A stretch of DNA of 64,000 nucleotides from Nostoc sp. PCC 7107 (GTDB taxonomy: Bacteria; Cyanobacteriota; Cyanobacteriia; Cyanobacteriales; Nostocaceae): assembly GCF_000316625.1 (NCBI RefSeq), contig NC_019676.1, forward strand, positions 6,094,501 to 6,158,500, given 5' to 3'. A model generated the notes under the pieces. That model had not been told where the DNA came from and made no database searches. It saw only the letters and a list, made by a program, of their open reading frames with translations. A program made the position numbers and the translations under genes. Of the stretch, positions 50,630-59,896 are shown one piece after another; the stretch's first letter is position 1, and each line of letters opens with the position of its first letter.

Positions 50630-52405
50630 ATGTTTAAAGTTTTGTGGAATTACGGGATATTTGTCCCAGCATTTTTTAATGTATTTTTTATCCTCTCTTC
50701 AGCCACACTTGCTGAAGTACCGGACTCATCAGAGCTAAAATTACGGGTTGAGGAAATTTCCCCAAGCGTTACAACTCAGCCTGAATCGAATCAAATTACG
50801 AACCTAGAAGTAACCGAAACGCCAGACTATTTGCCATCCCCAGAAGTAAGTCAACTTTCTCAGGAGACTTTCACAGATGAAGATAACTCTCTAGAGCAAG
50901 TTACTTCGGTTTCAGAATTATCGGATGTTCAGCCTACAGATTGGGCATTTCAAGCATTGCAATCTTTAGTGGAACGCTATGGTGCGATCGCAGGCTATAC
51001 AGATGATACATTCAAAGGCGATCGCGCCCTGTCACGCTATGAATTTGCGGCTGGTCTAAATACTGCTTTAGACCGAATCAATCAAATAATCACTAGTTCC
51101 ACAGCAGACTTAGTTAAACAAGAGGACTTAGACACAATCAAGAAGCTAAGAGAGGAATTTTCCACAGAATTAGCTTCACTGCAAGGACGAGTTGATGCAG
51201 CAGGGGCAAAACTCGCAGTCATCAAATCACAACAATTTTCTCCCACAGCTAAACTCACAGGTCGAGTACAGTTTGTTCTTGGCTCACTTTTTGCAGGTAA
51301 TAATGTTGTGACTGGTAAGGCAGCACCCCGCGTAGTCACATTCCAAGATTCATTATCCTTGCGATTGAATGCCAGTTTTACAGGTAAAGATTCACTAGGC
51401 ATCACAATGGGAGGTGCAAATATTGAATCTTTAGGACAAACAAGAGAGGGATTATTAGGTACTTTTGATGGCAGAACAGCTGATAACGCCAACATTACAA
51501 GACCACGCAATAGCTTTTTTCTGAATGGTCTACGTTATCGGTTTCCTCTTGGCTCAAATACCCAAATTAACATTTATCCTTTATCTGATGGAGCTAATGA
51601 ACTTGGTTTTACCCTTCCGATTAATCCATATTTTGAAAGTAGTTTAACAACCGGTTCTAATGGGATTTCCCGATTTTCACGGCGAGCTTTAGTCTATCAA
51701 TATGGAGATGCTGGTGGCGGAATAGCGGTACTCCACAGATTAAATAAACAGTTCCAAGTTGGAGTAGCATATAGCGCACCCAACGCCAGTAGCCCTACAG
51801 AAAATAATGGCTTTTTGACAGGCCGATATTTAGCTTTAGGGCAAATCTTATATACCAGTCCTCAGAAGAATTTTCGGGCGGCTCTAACTTATGTCAACAC
51901 TTATAGTCCACCAAATTCACGAGGTCTAAGTGGAACTAACTTTGGCCCAGCTGCTGGGAGTAACTTGGTCAATAGCACTGTGCCTGGAACAGGAACTTTG
52001 GCTAATCTTTATGGCATACAAGCTTTTTATCAATTCAGTCCTAAGTTTGCTATCAATGGTTGGGTAAGTTATGGCGCACACCGCTATTTAGGGCGCGGTG
52101 ATGGCCGAGCTATGGACTGGTCTGTAGGATTAGCTTTCCCAGATATCGGAAAGGAAGGAAGCTTAGGAGGATTGTTTGTAGGGATGGCACCAACACTGAT
52201 TAGTCTCAGTCCGAATGTAGATTTGGGAGCAGGTTTAGGACAAGCAGATAAAGATACTTCTTTGCATATTGAAGGATTTTATCAATACAAAATCACCGAT
52301 AGGATCGACATTACACCTGGTTTTATTTGGGTAACTGCACCAGATTCAAATGCCAACAATCCTGATAGTTTATTCGCATGGATTCGTACTGTCTATAGGT
52401 TTTAG
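50630..52405 (+). CDS. SLH-domain outer-membrane porin (OprB/iron-uptake porin type), 591 aa
   Basis: Signal peptide at the N-terminus (GIFVPAFFNVFFILSSATLA). Residues about 103-155 are an S-layer homology domain (DWAFQALQSLVERYGAIAGY, then DRALSRYEFAAGLNTALDRI) that binds the peptidoglycan-linked polymer. A coiled coil (about 165-205) leads to a beta-barrel domain of alternating strands (LTGRVQFVLGSLFAG and on) ending in an aromatic residue (WIRTVYRF), as for outer-membrane proteins. It probably lets the locus's substrate across the outer membrane; specificity is not readable. It starts the plus-strand half of the locus. Confidence 0.9.
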   Translation: MFKVLWNYGIFVPAFFNVFFILSSATLAEVPDSSELKLRVEEISPSVTTQPESNQITNLEVTETPDYLPSPEVSQLSQETFTDEDNSLEQVTSVSELSDVQPTDWAFQALQSLVERYGAIAGYTDDTFKGDRALSRYEFAAGLNTALDRINQIITSSTADLVKQEDLDTIKKLREEFSTELASLQGRVDAAGAKLAVIKSQQFSPTAKLTGRVQFVLGSLFAGNNVVTGKAAPRVVTFQDSLSLRLNASFTGKDSLGITMGGANIESLGQTREGLLGTFDGRTADNANITRPRNSFFLNGLRYRFPLGSNTQINIYPLSDGANELGFTLPINPYFESSLTTGSNGISRFSRRALVYQYGDAGGGIAVLHRLNKQFQVGVAYSAPNASSPTENNGFLTGRYLALGQILYTSPQKNFRAALTYVNTYSPPNSRGLSGTNFGPAAGSNLVNSTVPGTGTLANLYGIQAFYQFSPKFAINGWVSYGAHRYLGRGDGRAMDWSVGLAFPDIGKEGSLGGLFVGMAPTLISLSPNVDLGAGLGQADKDTSLHIEGFYQYKITDRIDITPGFIWVTAPDSNANNPDSLFAWIRTVYRF

Positions 52406-52890
52406 CGATAATCAATACATATGAGGTGGCTTGTTCTGTCGTTAACCCACCGTTATTTCAGGACTGATAGTGCTTCATAGACTGTTATTCTAACATATCT
52501 TGCAAATTGGAAATTTTTTAAGGTGGTTAGAGTATTAGTCAATGAGCAAACTTAGACAGCACAAGCCTTTTCTCCCTGTCCTCTACTATAAAAGCCTCTT
52601 AAATCTAGAAATCTAGATAGGCTTGCTCATACTGGGTTCGTGCCAAAAGTTTATTTGGGGTTGCTTTTTACTTAATTTCGTGTACAATTACTATAAACTA
52701 CGGCAAATCGATCGGTTTATAGTATTTAATAGCAGGATATTTTAACTAACAACAAAGTGATTTTCTGGTTTTTTTGATTAATTTCTATTCCTGTCTCAGT
52801 AAAACAAATCCCAATAACACCAAACATATCCAGTTCTATTGACGGAATTGCCGTCAATGAGAACTTTATAAAGTAAATAATTGGTAGCTT
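52406..52890. other. ssuC upstream region
   Basis: There is no coding sequence. At 52691-52722 an inverted repeat ACTATAAAC...GTTTATAGT flanks a CGGCAAATCGATCG centre, overlapping the motif shared with the porin upstream region. This is the most likely control region of the ssuC-ssuB-dioxygenase run. Confidence 0.6.
52690..52728 (+). promoter_or_regulatory. inverted-repeat operator candidate before ssuC
   Basis: ACTATAAAC (from 52690) and GTTTATAGT (to 52723) form 9-bp arms around an AT/GC-mixed centre; TATAGT could serve as a -10 element. LysR-type regulators of sulfur genes bind such partially symmetric sites, but no regulator gene is in the window. Confidence 0.4.
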
Positions 52891-53715
52891 ATGACTATTA
52901 CTTGGAAAAATACTAAAAGTAGTGCGAAATCTCTAGAAACACTAATCAACAGTAAATTTGCTGACAAAATCATCCCTTGGATAGTACCCTTTGTTGTACT
53001 ATTACTTTGGGAAATTTCTTCCAGAGCAGGCTTACTTTCTAGCAGAATCTTACCAGCACCAAGTAGTGTAGTTTTTACAGCATTTAAATTAGCCTCAACT
53101 GGAGAACTTTTTCAACACATGGGTATTAGTGCAGCACGCGCCATATCTGGTTTTATAGTTGGTGGTGGAATTGGTTTCATTTTAGGCTTGATTACTGGGT
53201 TTTCTCGCATTGGTGAACAGTTGCTAGATAGTTCCTTACAAATGCTGCGTACTATTCCTAATTTGGCATTAATCCCTCTAGTAATTTTATGGTTTGGTAT
53301 TGGCGATCAAGCTAGATTATTTCTAGTTTCTATAGGTGTATTTTTCCCAATTTATCTTAATACTTATCACGGAATCCGTAGCGTAGATTCTGGACTAATT
53401 GAAATGGGTAGAGTCTATGGGCTAAAAACACAGCAGCTTTTGTGGCAAATAGTTTTCCCAGGAGCGTTATCTTCAATTTTAATTGGTGTCCGCTTTTCAT
53501 TGGGGATTATGTGGCTATCGTTGATTGTAGCGGAACAAATTGCCGCAGATTCTGGCATTGGTTATATGGCGATGAATGCCCGTGAATTTATGCAAACAGA
53601 TGTTGTTGTGTTAAGTATTGTGATTTATGCACTGCTAGGTAAACTAGCAAATTCTATAGCAAAAGCTCTAGAAACCAAATTCTTATCTTGGAATCCCAAT
53701 TACAAAGCTGGGTAA
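52891..53715 (+). CDS. ssuC: sulfonate/taurine ABC transporter permease SsuC-type, 274 aa
   Basis: Inner-membrane permease of the nitrate/sulfonate/taurine importer class. Segments include IIPWIVPFVVLLLWEISSRA (with the following SSRILPAPSSVVFTAFKLA typical of SsuC), AISGFIVGGGIGFILGLITG, IPLVILWFGIGDQARLFLVS and LWQIVFPGALSSILIGVRFS, the last covering the EAA-type loop contacting the ATPase, and LSLIVAEQIAADSGIGYMA. Length is normal. SsuB follows after 121 bases; the matching binding protein is encoded separately (38.6 kb or 61.6 kb). Confidence 0.92.
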   Translation: MTITWKNTKSSAKSLETLINSKFADKIIPWIVPFVVLLLWEISSRAGLLSSRILPAPSSVVFTAFKLASTGELFQHMGISAARAISGFIVGGGIGFILGLITGFSRIGEQLLDSSLQMLRTIPNLALIPLVILWFGIGDQARLFLVSIGVFFPIYLNTYHGIRSVDSGLIEMGRVYGLKTQQLLWQIVFPGALSSILIGVRFSLGIMWLSLIVAEQIAADSGIGYMAMNAREFMQTDVVVLSIVIYALLGKLANSIAKALETKFLSWNPNYKAG

Positions 53716-53836
53716 AAGCTTTCAAGAAACATTAAATATTTTTCATCTCTACTTCAGTCTCTCTATTTCCGCTTTCAGTCTAAATTACTATCTTTGATAG
53801 TAACTCGCTTATCTACTCTACAAAGGAGAAAATTAT

Positions 53837-54604
53837 ATGGTTTCCTACATACAAGGAACACAGCTACAAATTCTAAATTTAACTAAAGTTTTTGGTAATA
53901 AAACTGTTTTGAAATCATTAAATTTAGAAGTAGCACCAGGAGAGTTTATTGCAATTGTAGGACGCAGTGGCTGTGGTAAAAGTACCTTACTACGCCTTGT
54001 ATCAGGGTTAGATAAACCCACTACAGGCGGCATCTTGTTAGATGGAGAACCATTACGTAAACTAAGTCACTCTGTAAGAGTAATGTTTCAAGATTCCCGC
54101 TTGTTACCCTGGAAACGAGTGATTGAAAATGTGGGTTTGGGTTTGCAAGAAAATTGGCGTACAAAAGCGGCCTGGGTATTAGAACAAGTTGGACTTAAAG
54201 ATAGAGCTAGTGAATGGCCTCATGTATTATCTGGAGGACAACGGCAAAGGGTAGCATTAGCCAGAGCATTAGTCAGCCAACCACATTTATTACTACTTGA
54301 TGAGCCTTTAGGAGCATTAGATGCGTTAACTCGTTTAGAAATGCAACATTTAATCGAAGATTTATGGCAACAAAGAGGCTTTACAGCATTTTTAGTCACC
54401 CATGATGTAGAGGAAGCTGTGGCTTTAGCAGATAGGGTAATAGTAATTGAAGAAGGACGAGTTGCGTTAGATGTATCTGTAAGATTATCTCGTCCACGAG
54501 ATAGGGCTAGTGAGGTATTCGTCAATATCAGAGAGACAGTCTTAGAAAAAGTGATGAACTATGAAAGTAATCATGCAAATCAATTATTGCAAATGAGTCA
54601 TTAG
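53837..54604 (+). CDS. ssuB: sulfonate-type ABC transporter ATPase SsuB, 255 aa
   Basis: ATPase for SsuC. Walker [10 protein letters not shown] (42-50), Q-loop [20 protein letters not shown] typical of the SsuB/TauB/NrtC group, signature LSGGQRQR (131-138), Walker [17 protein letters not shown] (151-166) and [23 protein letters not shown] 53837 has AAAGGAG eight bases upstream. Length matches SsuB. Together with SsuC it makes the importer core; substrate may be an alkanesulfonate, taurine or a relative. Confidence 0.93.
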   Translation: MVSYIQGTQLQILNLTKVFGNKTVLKSLNLEVAPGEFIAIVGRSGCGKSTLLRLVSGLDKPTTGGILLDGEPLRKLSHSVRVMFQDSRLLPWKRVIENVGLGLQENWRTKAAWVLEQVGLKDRASEWPHVLSGGQRQRVALARALVSQPHLLLLDEPLGALDALTRLEMQHLIEDLWQQRGFTAFLVTHDVEEAVALADRVIVIEEGRVALDVSVRLSRPRDRASEVFVNIRETVLEKVMNYESNHANQLLQMSH

Positions 54605-54731
54605 TAATTTACTTATTCACTCTTTAGAGTTATACAACAGGTTCAATTGCGATCGCTTCAAAGTCCAGCGATTGAACAAAAATCTGATTTTTGTACCTGA
54701 TGTTGTAATTTTCCGCTCAATTTACACCCTT

Positions 54732-54748
54732 GGTGGGCATTGCCCACC
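54732..54748. terminator. hairpin between ssuB and the dioxygenase gene
   Basis: GGTGGGC and GCCCACC pair perfectly around ATT. There is only a short T-rich tail, so it may be a weak terminator or a leader hairpin. It lies upstream of the ATG at 54775, which supports that start over codons further upstream. Confidence 0.5.
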
Positions 54749-54774
54749 TTTACCTCTACTCATTGGAGAAAAAA

Positions 54775-55689
54775 ATGACTTATCAACATTTAGAAATCAA
54801 ACCTGTTGCTGGACGTATTGGTGCGAAGATTTTAGAAATTGATTTGAGTACTAATCTCACTGACGAGATTATCAGCGAGATTCGTCAGGCTCTTATCCAA
54901 TACAAAGTAATTTTCTTCCGTAATCAAAATCTGGATGCTAATGGACAAGTTGCTTTTGCTCGCCGCTTCGGGGAAATTACTACCGCCCATCCTACAGTCC
55001 CATCTCTAGCTGGACACCCGGAAGTGTTGGATTTGAATTATGGAAAAACTGCTAGTCGTGCGAATAATTGGCATACTGATGTGACTTTTGTAGACCGTCC
55101 TCCTTTAGGTTCTATCTTACGGGCATTGGTGATTCCTCCTTATGGGGGTGACACTATTTGGGCAAACTCTGTGACTGCATATCAAGATTTACCAGATGAT
55201 TTGCGTCATCTTGCTAATGAACTCTGGGCTGTCCATAGCAACGCCTATGATTATGCAGAAGCCGCAGTTAATCTTCCTGAAGATGTCAAAGCTTACCGTG
55301 CTATTTTTACATCGACTTTGTATGAAACTCTACATCCAGTAGTGCGCGTTCATCCTGAGTCTGGGGAACGAGGACTGTTCATAGGTGGTTTTGTACGCCA
55401 GATTCGTGGATTATCCCCAACTGAATCTGCTGATATTATCCGACTGTTACAGTCTTATGTGACACGTCCTGAAAATACAGTGCGTTGGCGTTGGCAATTT
55501 GGTGATGTGGCTTTTTGGGATAACCGCGCTACTCAACATTATGCAGTTGCAGATTATGGCAATCAACCCCGCCATGTCCAACGAGTCACTATTGTAGGAG
55601 ATATCCCAGTTGGTGTTAATGGTCAGCAGAGTCAGGCTGTCAAGGGAGATGCTTCTGCTTACAATAAACGTGTAGCTGTAGCTGTGTAA
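54775..55689 (+). CDS. TauD/TfdA family Fe(II)/2-oxoglutarate dioxygenase, 304 aa
   Basis: Enzyme class that hydroxylates taurine or other sulfonates, releasing sulfite and an aldehyde. The iron ligands are visible as His100 and Asp102 in NNWHTDVTFVDRPP and His255 in WDNRATQHYAVAD; the 2-oxoglutarate-binding Arg lies in QPRHVQRVTIVGD. Other family blocks are YKVIFFRNQNLDANGQVAFA and IPPYGGDTIWANSVTAYQDL. ATG 54775 is preceded by GGAG; an upstream in-frame codon would read through the hairpin. It directly follows ssuB, as in tau/ssu-type operons, so taurine or alkyl-sulfonate/sulfate dioxygenase is likely. Confidence 0.92.
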   Translation: MTYQHLEIKPVAGRIGAKILEIDLSTNLTDEIISEIRQALIQYKVIFFRNQNLDANGQVAFARRFGEITTAHPTVPSLAGHPEVLDLNYGKTASRANNWHTDVTFVDRPPLGSILRALVIPPYGGDTIWANSVTAYQDLPDDLRHLANELWAVHSNAYDYAEAAVNLPEDVKAYRAIFTSTLYETLHPVVRVHPESGERGLFIGGFVRQIRGLSPTESADIIRLLQSYVTRPENTVRWRWQFGDVAFWDNRATQHYAVADYGNQPRHVQRVTIVGDIPVGVNGQQSQAVKGDASAYNKRVAVAV

Positions 55690-55749
55690 GCAAGACACAA
55701 AATCAGCTTTTTCTCCTCTACTTCGACACCTTCAAGAAAATTCAAAATT

Positions 55750-56358
55750 ATGGCAAAGACTTTTTCTACAATGTTACCTTTAGGTACATTAGCACCTGAT
55801 TTTCATTTACCAGATGTAGTTTCTGGTAAGACAACTTCTCTGGCTGATTTTGCTAATAAAAAAGCTTTGCTAGTGATATTTTTGAGTCGTCATTGCCCTT
55901 ATGTGCAGCACATTAAATTTGAATTAGCACAACTGGGTAAAGACTATGCACAAAGAACCCATAATAATGTGGGAATTGTGGCAATTAGTGCTAATGATGT
56001 TAACGCTCACCCCGATGATTCACCCTCATATTTGAAAGCATTTGCACAAGAGTTAGATTTAAATTATCCTCTGTTATTTGACGAAACTCAAGCAACTGCT
56101 AAAAGCTTTTTTGCTGCTTGTACTCCTGACTTTTTCTTGTTTGATGCTAATCGGCGGCTTGTGTATCGTGGGCAATTAGATGATAGCCGTCCACAGAATG
56201 GCATACCTGTAACTGGAAAGGACTTGCGGGCTGCTATTGAAGCAGTATTGGCAGATAGGTCTGTAACTTGGGAACAAAAACCTAGTATTGGTTGTAATAT
56301 CAAATGGAAGCCAGGAAATGAACCTGCTTATTACAAAAATCCCGCGATCGCAGTTTGA
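55750..56358 (+). CDS. thioredoxin-fold (AhpC/TSA-like) protein, 202 aa
   Basis: Cytosolic peroxiredoxin/thioredoxin-like protein of the group with FLSRHCPYVQHIKFELAQL (Cys at about 48, single cysteine in a CPYV motif), NNVGIVAISANDVNAHPDDS, FFAACTPDFFLFDANRRLVY and the C-terminal PSIGCNIKWKPGNEP. It lacks the second Cys of CxxC thioredoxins. It lies 60 bases downstream of the dioxygenase gene on the same strand, so it likely protects against or uses reactive products of the oxygenases. The exact reaction is unknown. Confidence 0.85.
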   Translation: MAKTFSTMLPLGTLAPDFHLPDVVSGKTTSLADFANKKALLVIFLSRHCPYVQHIKFELAQLGKDYAQRTHNNVGIVAISANDVNAHPDDSPSYLKAFAQELDLNYPLLFDETQATAKSFFAACTPDFFLFDANRRLVYRGQLDDSRPQNGIPVTGKDLRAAIEAVLADRSVTWEQKPSIGCNIKWKPGNEPAYYKNPAIAV

Positions 56359-56638
56359 TAAATACCTGAGAGTTGCTTGTTTATCAAGCATAAAACTTCT
56401 TTGATTTCCGCCGTCCTCAACTATGATGAAATATAGGTATTATGGAGGATATTTTACTATTTTCTCTATCTACCTATATTTTTTATTAAGCTAAAAAACA
56501 TAAAATCAATATTGTATTTTGATAAATTAAACAAATTTTTATATAAAACTGGTTTTTGATATGAAGTATTTTTAGAATTTACAAATCAATAATAAATTAT
56601 CCCTAAGTATGGAATTGTAAATAATTTAGGAGTAAATT

Positions 56639-57388
56639 ATGACAATAAAATTAAATGGAAAAGTAGCTATTATCACAGGAGCTTCTTCAGGTATTGGTGA
56701 AGCTACAGCTATTGCCTTAGCAGCAGAAGGAGCAACAGTAGCGATCGCAGCTAGAAGAGGCGATCGCTTAGAAGCACTAGCAAAACACATTGCAGCTATC
56801 GGTGGAAAAGCACTACCCATCGTGACCGATATCACTGATGAAACACAAGCTAACAACCTGATACACAAAACAAACGCTCAGTTGGGACAAGTGGATATTC
56901 TGGTTAATAACGCAGGTGTGGCATTGACTGGTAATATTGATGGCGGCAACACTTCAGACTGGCGGCGAATGTTTGATGTCAATGTCTTTGGTGTACTTTA
57001 TACTACCCATGCCGTTTTACCAATATTCAAAGCCCAAGGTAGCGGTCATATTGTCAATATCTCATCAGTAGCAGGGCGCATTGCTCGCGCAGGTGTAGGT
57101 ATATACAACGCCACTAAATGGGGTGTTAATGCTTTCTCAGAATCCTTACGCCAGGAAGTTTTAAAAGATAACATTCGTGTCACTATTATCGAGCCTGGTT
57201 TAGTGGAAACAGAAATTAATAATCATGTCACCGATCCTGTAGCTAAGAAAAATGTTGAAGAACGATTAAAAGCCATCACACCACTACAAAGTGAAGACAT
57301 TGCAGCTGCTATCAATTATGCTGTGACTCAGCCACACTATGTTAATGTGAATGAAATTCTCATTCGACCAACTTTGCAAGAACGGTAA
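56639..57388 (+). CDS. short-chain dehydrogenase/reductase, 249 aa
   Basis: Classical SDR. Cofactor loop TGASSGIG (13-20), NNAG (90-93), catalytic Ser in VNISSVAGR (142/143), Tyr156 and Lys160 in GIYNATKWGVNAF. The C-terminal PGLVETEIN follows the usual order. AGGAG lies about seven bases before ATG. It is closest to the serine 3-dehydrogenase/YdfG-like subgroup that also includes sulfonate-derived alcohol or aldehyde reductases, but substrate cannot be told. It is 280 bases after the thioredoxin-fold gene, so it may have its own promoter. Confidence 0.92.
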   Translation: MTIKLNGKVAIITGASSGIGEATAIALAAEGATVAIAARRGDRLEALAKHIAAIGGKALPIVTDITDETQANNLIHKTNAQLGQVDILVNNAGVALTGNIDGGNTSDWRRMFDVNVFGVLYTTHAVLPIFKAQGSGHIVNISSVAGRIARAGVGIYNATKWGVNAFSESLRQEVLKDNIRVTIIEPGLVETEINNHVTDPVAKKNVEERLKAITPLQSEDIAAAINYAVTQPHYVNVNEILIRPTLQER

Positions 57389-57424
57389 TGAAACAAAATA
57401 GCATCATCACGCTTATTAAGAAAC

Positions 57425-57448
57425 CCCTACACTTCTTCAAGTGCAGGG
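57425..57448. terminator. hairpin between convergent SDR and GST genes
   Basis: CCCTACACTT and AAGTGCAGGG pair with a single mismatch around CTTC, between two convergent stop codons. It is a plausible bidirectional terminator. Confidence 0.5.
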
Positions 57449-57464
57449 AGTTAACTTTGTTTGT

Positions 57465-57521
57465 GTTGGCTATTTTTGCGCTTGTTGGCTATTTTTGCGC
57501 TTGTTGGCTATTTTTGCGCTG
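57465..57521. repeat. three tandem 19-bp units over the GST stop codon
   Basis: The unit GTTGGCTATTTTTGCGCTT occurs three times in a row, the last differing at its end. The third unit encodes the last residues and stop of the minus-strand GST gene, so the repeats are duplications of the gene's 3' tip. Confidence 0.85.
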
Positions 57522-58179
57522 CACCAACGGGAATTGGTTCACCAAGAATTTTGGCGAATCTTTGTAAATAGAAATCTACAGGATTTGCTACTGTTTTAAT
57601 TGAGGAGCGATGTCTTACCAAATTCCACCATATCTGCAAACGAGGTGTTTCTGCTGTTAGTGTGAACTTACGGAAGTGTTCTAACAGTGGTAAACGTTCA
57701 AACCAAGGATAGAAACTGATATCTACAAGGCTAAACTCATTTCCTAACAAATATTCACCTTTGCCTAATCCTTCTTGTTCAATATATAGAAGTGCTTCTG
57801 TGAACTCTTTTCTTCCTTGTTCCTGTTCTTGGGTATCTTTACCACGGAGAAATTTGTTAAAAGCGGGGACAAAGCGAGTATTAGCATAATCTATCCAGAT
57901 GCGAGCCTGTGCTTTTTTTGCCGGATCGCGCGGTAATAAGGGTGGTTCGGGGAAAACTTCATCTAAATATTCATTGATAATCGCAGATTCGTAGACTATA
58001 AAATCGCCATGTTTGATAGCCGGAACTTTACCATAACGGGAAATCTGCGTATACCCATCTGGTTTATTCTGTAAGTCAATTTCTATCGGCGTAAAGTCAA
58101 TGTTTTTTTCCAGCAATACTACACGGGTGCGTTGAGAGAAAGTAGATGCTTTAGCAAAGTAAAGTTGTATGTCACTCAT
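57508..58179 (-). CDS. glutathione S-transferase family protein, 223 aa
   Basis: Cytosolic GST with an N-terminal thioredoxin-like domain ([20 protein letters not shown], where a Ser rather than Cys lies at the usual active-site turn; [20 protein letters not shown] carries the cis-Pro and ES glutathione-binding motif) and a helical C-terminal domain ([20 protein letters not shown] with the N-capping box). I use ATG 58179; the open frame upstream runs into a palindromic repeat. Unlike the truncated relative at 35 kb this gene is complete. In an organosulfur context it may handle electrophilic products. Confidence 0.88.
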   Translation of the reverse strand: MSDIQLYFAKASTFSQRTRVVLLEKNIDFTPIEIDLQNKPDGYTQISRYGKVPAIKHGDFIVYESAIINEYLDEVFPEPPLLPRDPAKKAQARIWIDYANTRFVPAFNKFLRGKDTQEQEQGRKEFTEALLYIEQEGLGKGEYLLGNEFSLVDISFYPWFERLPLLEHFRKFTLTAETPRLQIWWNLVRHRSSIKTVANPVDFYLQRFAKILGEPIPVGAAQK

Positions 58180-58248
58180 GAAATTTTTTCCTTGTAAATA
58201 GCGTGAATGCAGACTATTTGAGATTGCACAACTCAAACCAGAGCAGTA

Positions 58249-58343
58249 ATACCGTTTCACTTTAAGTTTGATACAAATAGGCCGCAGAGCAGCAGGGGAG
58301 CAGAGGAGAAATTATTTGTATCATTTATAGGGTGAAATGGTAT
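58249..58343. repeat. MITE-like palindrome with 31-bp arms
   Basis: The left arm (58249-58279, ATACCGTTTCAC...ATACAAATA) and right arm (58313-58343, TATTTGTAT...GTGAAATGGTAT) are imperfect inverted repeats around a GC-rich 33-base centre containing GCAGAGCAGCAGGGGAGC. It lies upstream of the GST gene and could influence its transcription. Confidence 0.65.
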
Positions 58344-58522
58344 AAGACAGAAGCGAGAAGTGTTGATTTGTGCAGTTAATTAATAGGATGGCAAATCTCT
58401 ACTCTGCTGCTTATTATACTACTTATTGTCGAGCAAATTATAGTAGTTTGTTCATTAAAATTTTTACAAATTAGAGTCACTTCATATCAAAAACAAGAAC
58501 TATTTCTGATACATTATGTAAT

Positions 58523-59788
58523 TTAATTTACTAACTGTTTTGTTTTCAAATGAATTAAATTCACAATTTGCGGCAGATGTTGCCAGAACAACAGCGAACC
58601 TAAGATGCAAACTATACCGCCTAAAATCAGTGTACTTGAAGCCTGAAAGTAATGTGCCAGAGTTCCTAGCAGCAAATTACCGAAAGGAGCCATACCCATA
58701 AAACACATAGCATAGAAGCTCATTACCCTACCTCGTTTGCTATCTTCGACAATCAATTGCAGCACTGTATTACTAGCAGCTACTTGAAGCGTAGAACTCC
58801 AGCCAACTAATACCAAGGCTAACTGAGAAACCCAGAAAACTTGAGACACAGAGAAAAATATGAAGCCAATTCCCATTATGGCTGGACAAAAAGCGATTAG
58901 ACGCTCTAAACCTGCTACATTTTGCCGAAAGCAGAGATAAACACAAGCAAAAACTGATCCCATCGCTGCTGCGGCTGAGAGAAAGCCCAAGGTTTCCGAG
59001 TCTCCGCGCAGAATTTCTACTGCAAAGATGGGTAGAAGTGTCGTGTAAGACATATTTACTAAGCTGGCTACTGCTAGTAATAGCAAAATTGAACGCACAG
59101 GCAGGAATTGATAAGCATATTGAAATCCTTCTTTCAACTTCTGCCATGTATTACTCCTGTGTATTTCTACTGCTTTATGTGTAATCTGCATTGCAGAAAT
59201 TGCCCAAATAGCCACCAGATAGCTGAGACTATCGTAAAGAAAGCAATATCCTGCACCAAACTGAGCAATAAAAATTCCACCAACAGCAGGGCCAATCAGA
59301 CGCGCACCATTAAGAAAAGCGGCATTTAAAGCAATGGCATTTCCCATCAGTTCACGACTGACCATATCACTAACAAATGCTTGGCGTACAGGAACATCTA
59401 ATCCCTTCAGTAAACCCAACAATGCACTCAGAGTCAACAATGTTGAAAAATTTGACCAACCCAAAAATGTGATGATTGTCAGAATTGCAGATAGAGATAT
59501 ACCTACAACTTGAAGTAGCAGCAACAGGTGATGACGGTTGTAGCGATCGGCTAAAATGCCTGAAATTGGGGCTAGTGCAAACACTGGTAATTGACCAAAA
59601 AATCCTGCTAACCCCAACAGTAAAGCTGAATCAGTTAATTGATAAATCAGCCAGAGAATTGCTACTTGTGTCATGAAATTACCTGTCATCGACAATGCTT
59701 GCCCAGCAAAGTACAGGCGATAATTACGGGATCTAAAGGCAGGTAAATCAAGATTTAACTTGAATCTAAACTGAGAGAGTAATTTCAT
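58523..59788 (-). CDS. MFS transporter (EntS-like), 421 aa
   Basis: Major facilitator with about twelve hydrophobic helices. The first (NYRLYFAGQALSMTGNFMTQ then VAILWLIYQL) and the loop GILADRYNRHHLLLLLQVVG (MFS motif A) are typical of the MFS_3/enterobactin-exporter group. Others include VRSILLLLAVASLVNMSYTT and LALVLVGWSSTLQVAASNTV, with the cytoplasmic loop VEDSKRGRVMSFY before helix 11. The direction is probably export. It lies between the GST gene and the flavoprotein gene on the minus strand; the substrate is unknown. Confidence 0.88.
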   Translation of the reverse strand: MKLLSQFRFKLNLDLPAFRSRNYRLYFAGQALSMTGNFMTQVAILWLIYQLTDSALLLGLAGFFGQLPVFALAPISGILADRYNRHHLLLLLQVVGISLSAILTIITFLGWSNFSTLLTLSALLGLLKGLDVPVRQAFVSDMVSRELMGNAIALNAAFLNGARLIGPAVGGIFIAQFGAGYCFLYDSLSYLVAIWAISAMQITHKAVEIHRSNTWQKLKEGFQYAYQFLPVRSILLLLAVASLVNMSYTTLLPIFAVEILRGDSETLGFLSAAAAMGSVFACVYLCFRQNVAGLERLIAFCPAIMGIGFIFFSVSQVFWVSQLALVLVGWSSTLQVAASNTVLQLIVEDSKRGRVMSFYAMCFMGMAPFGNLLLGTLAHYFQASSTLILGGIVCILGSLLFWQHLPQIVNLIHLKTKQLVN

Positions 59789-59835
59789 TAATTAAGTCAA
59801 AAATGTCACACTCTGCGCCCCTCTGCGCTGATTTT

Positions 59836-59877
59836 GCGTACCTCTGCGTTTAAAGCCTTTTTAACGCAAAGGTACGC
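59836..59877. repeat. hairpin in a CTCTGCG-type repeat
   Basis: GCGTACCTCTGCGTT (59836-59850) pairs with AACGCAAAGGTACGC (59863-59877) at 14 of 15 positions, within a stretch rich in CTCTGCG repeats. It separates the flavoprotein gene's stop from the MFS start. Without a T-run it is more likely an intergenic repeat than a terminator. Confidence 0.6.
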
Positions 59878-59896
59878 AGAGGTTTTCTCAAAATAA

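Noticed and set aside
54730-54774. Upstream start for the dioxygenase
   Set aside because: It would place a perfect hairpin inside the coding region and lacks a ribosome site; ATG 54775 has GGAG and matches family length.
57465-57521. A CRISPR array
   Set aside because: The three 19-bp units are directly adjacent with no spacers, and no cas genes are in the window.
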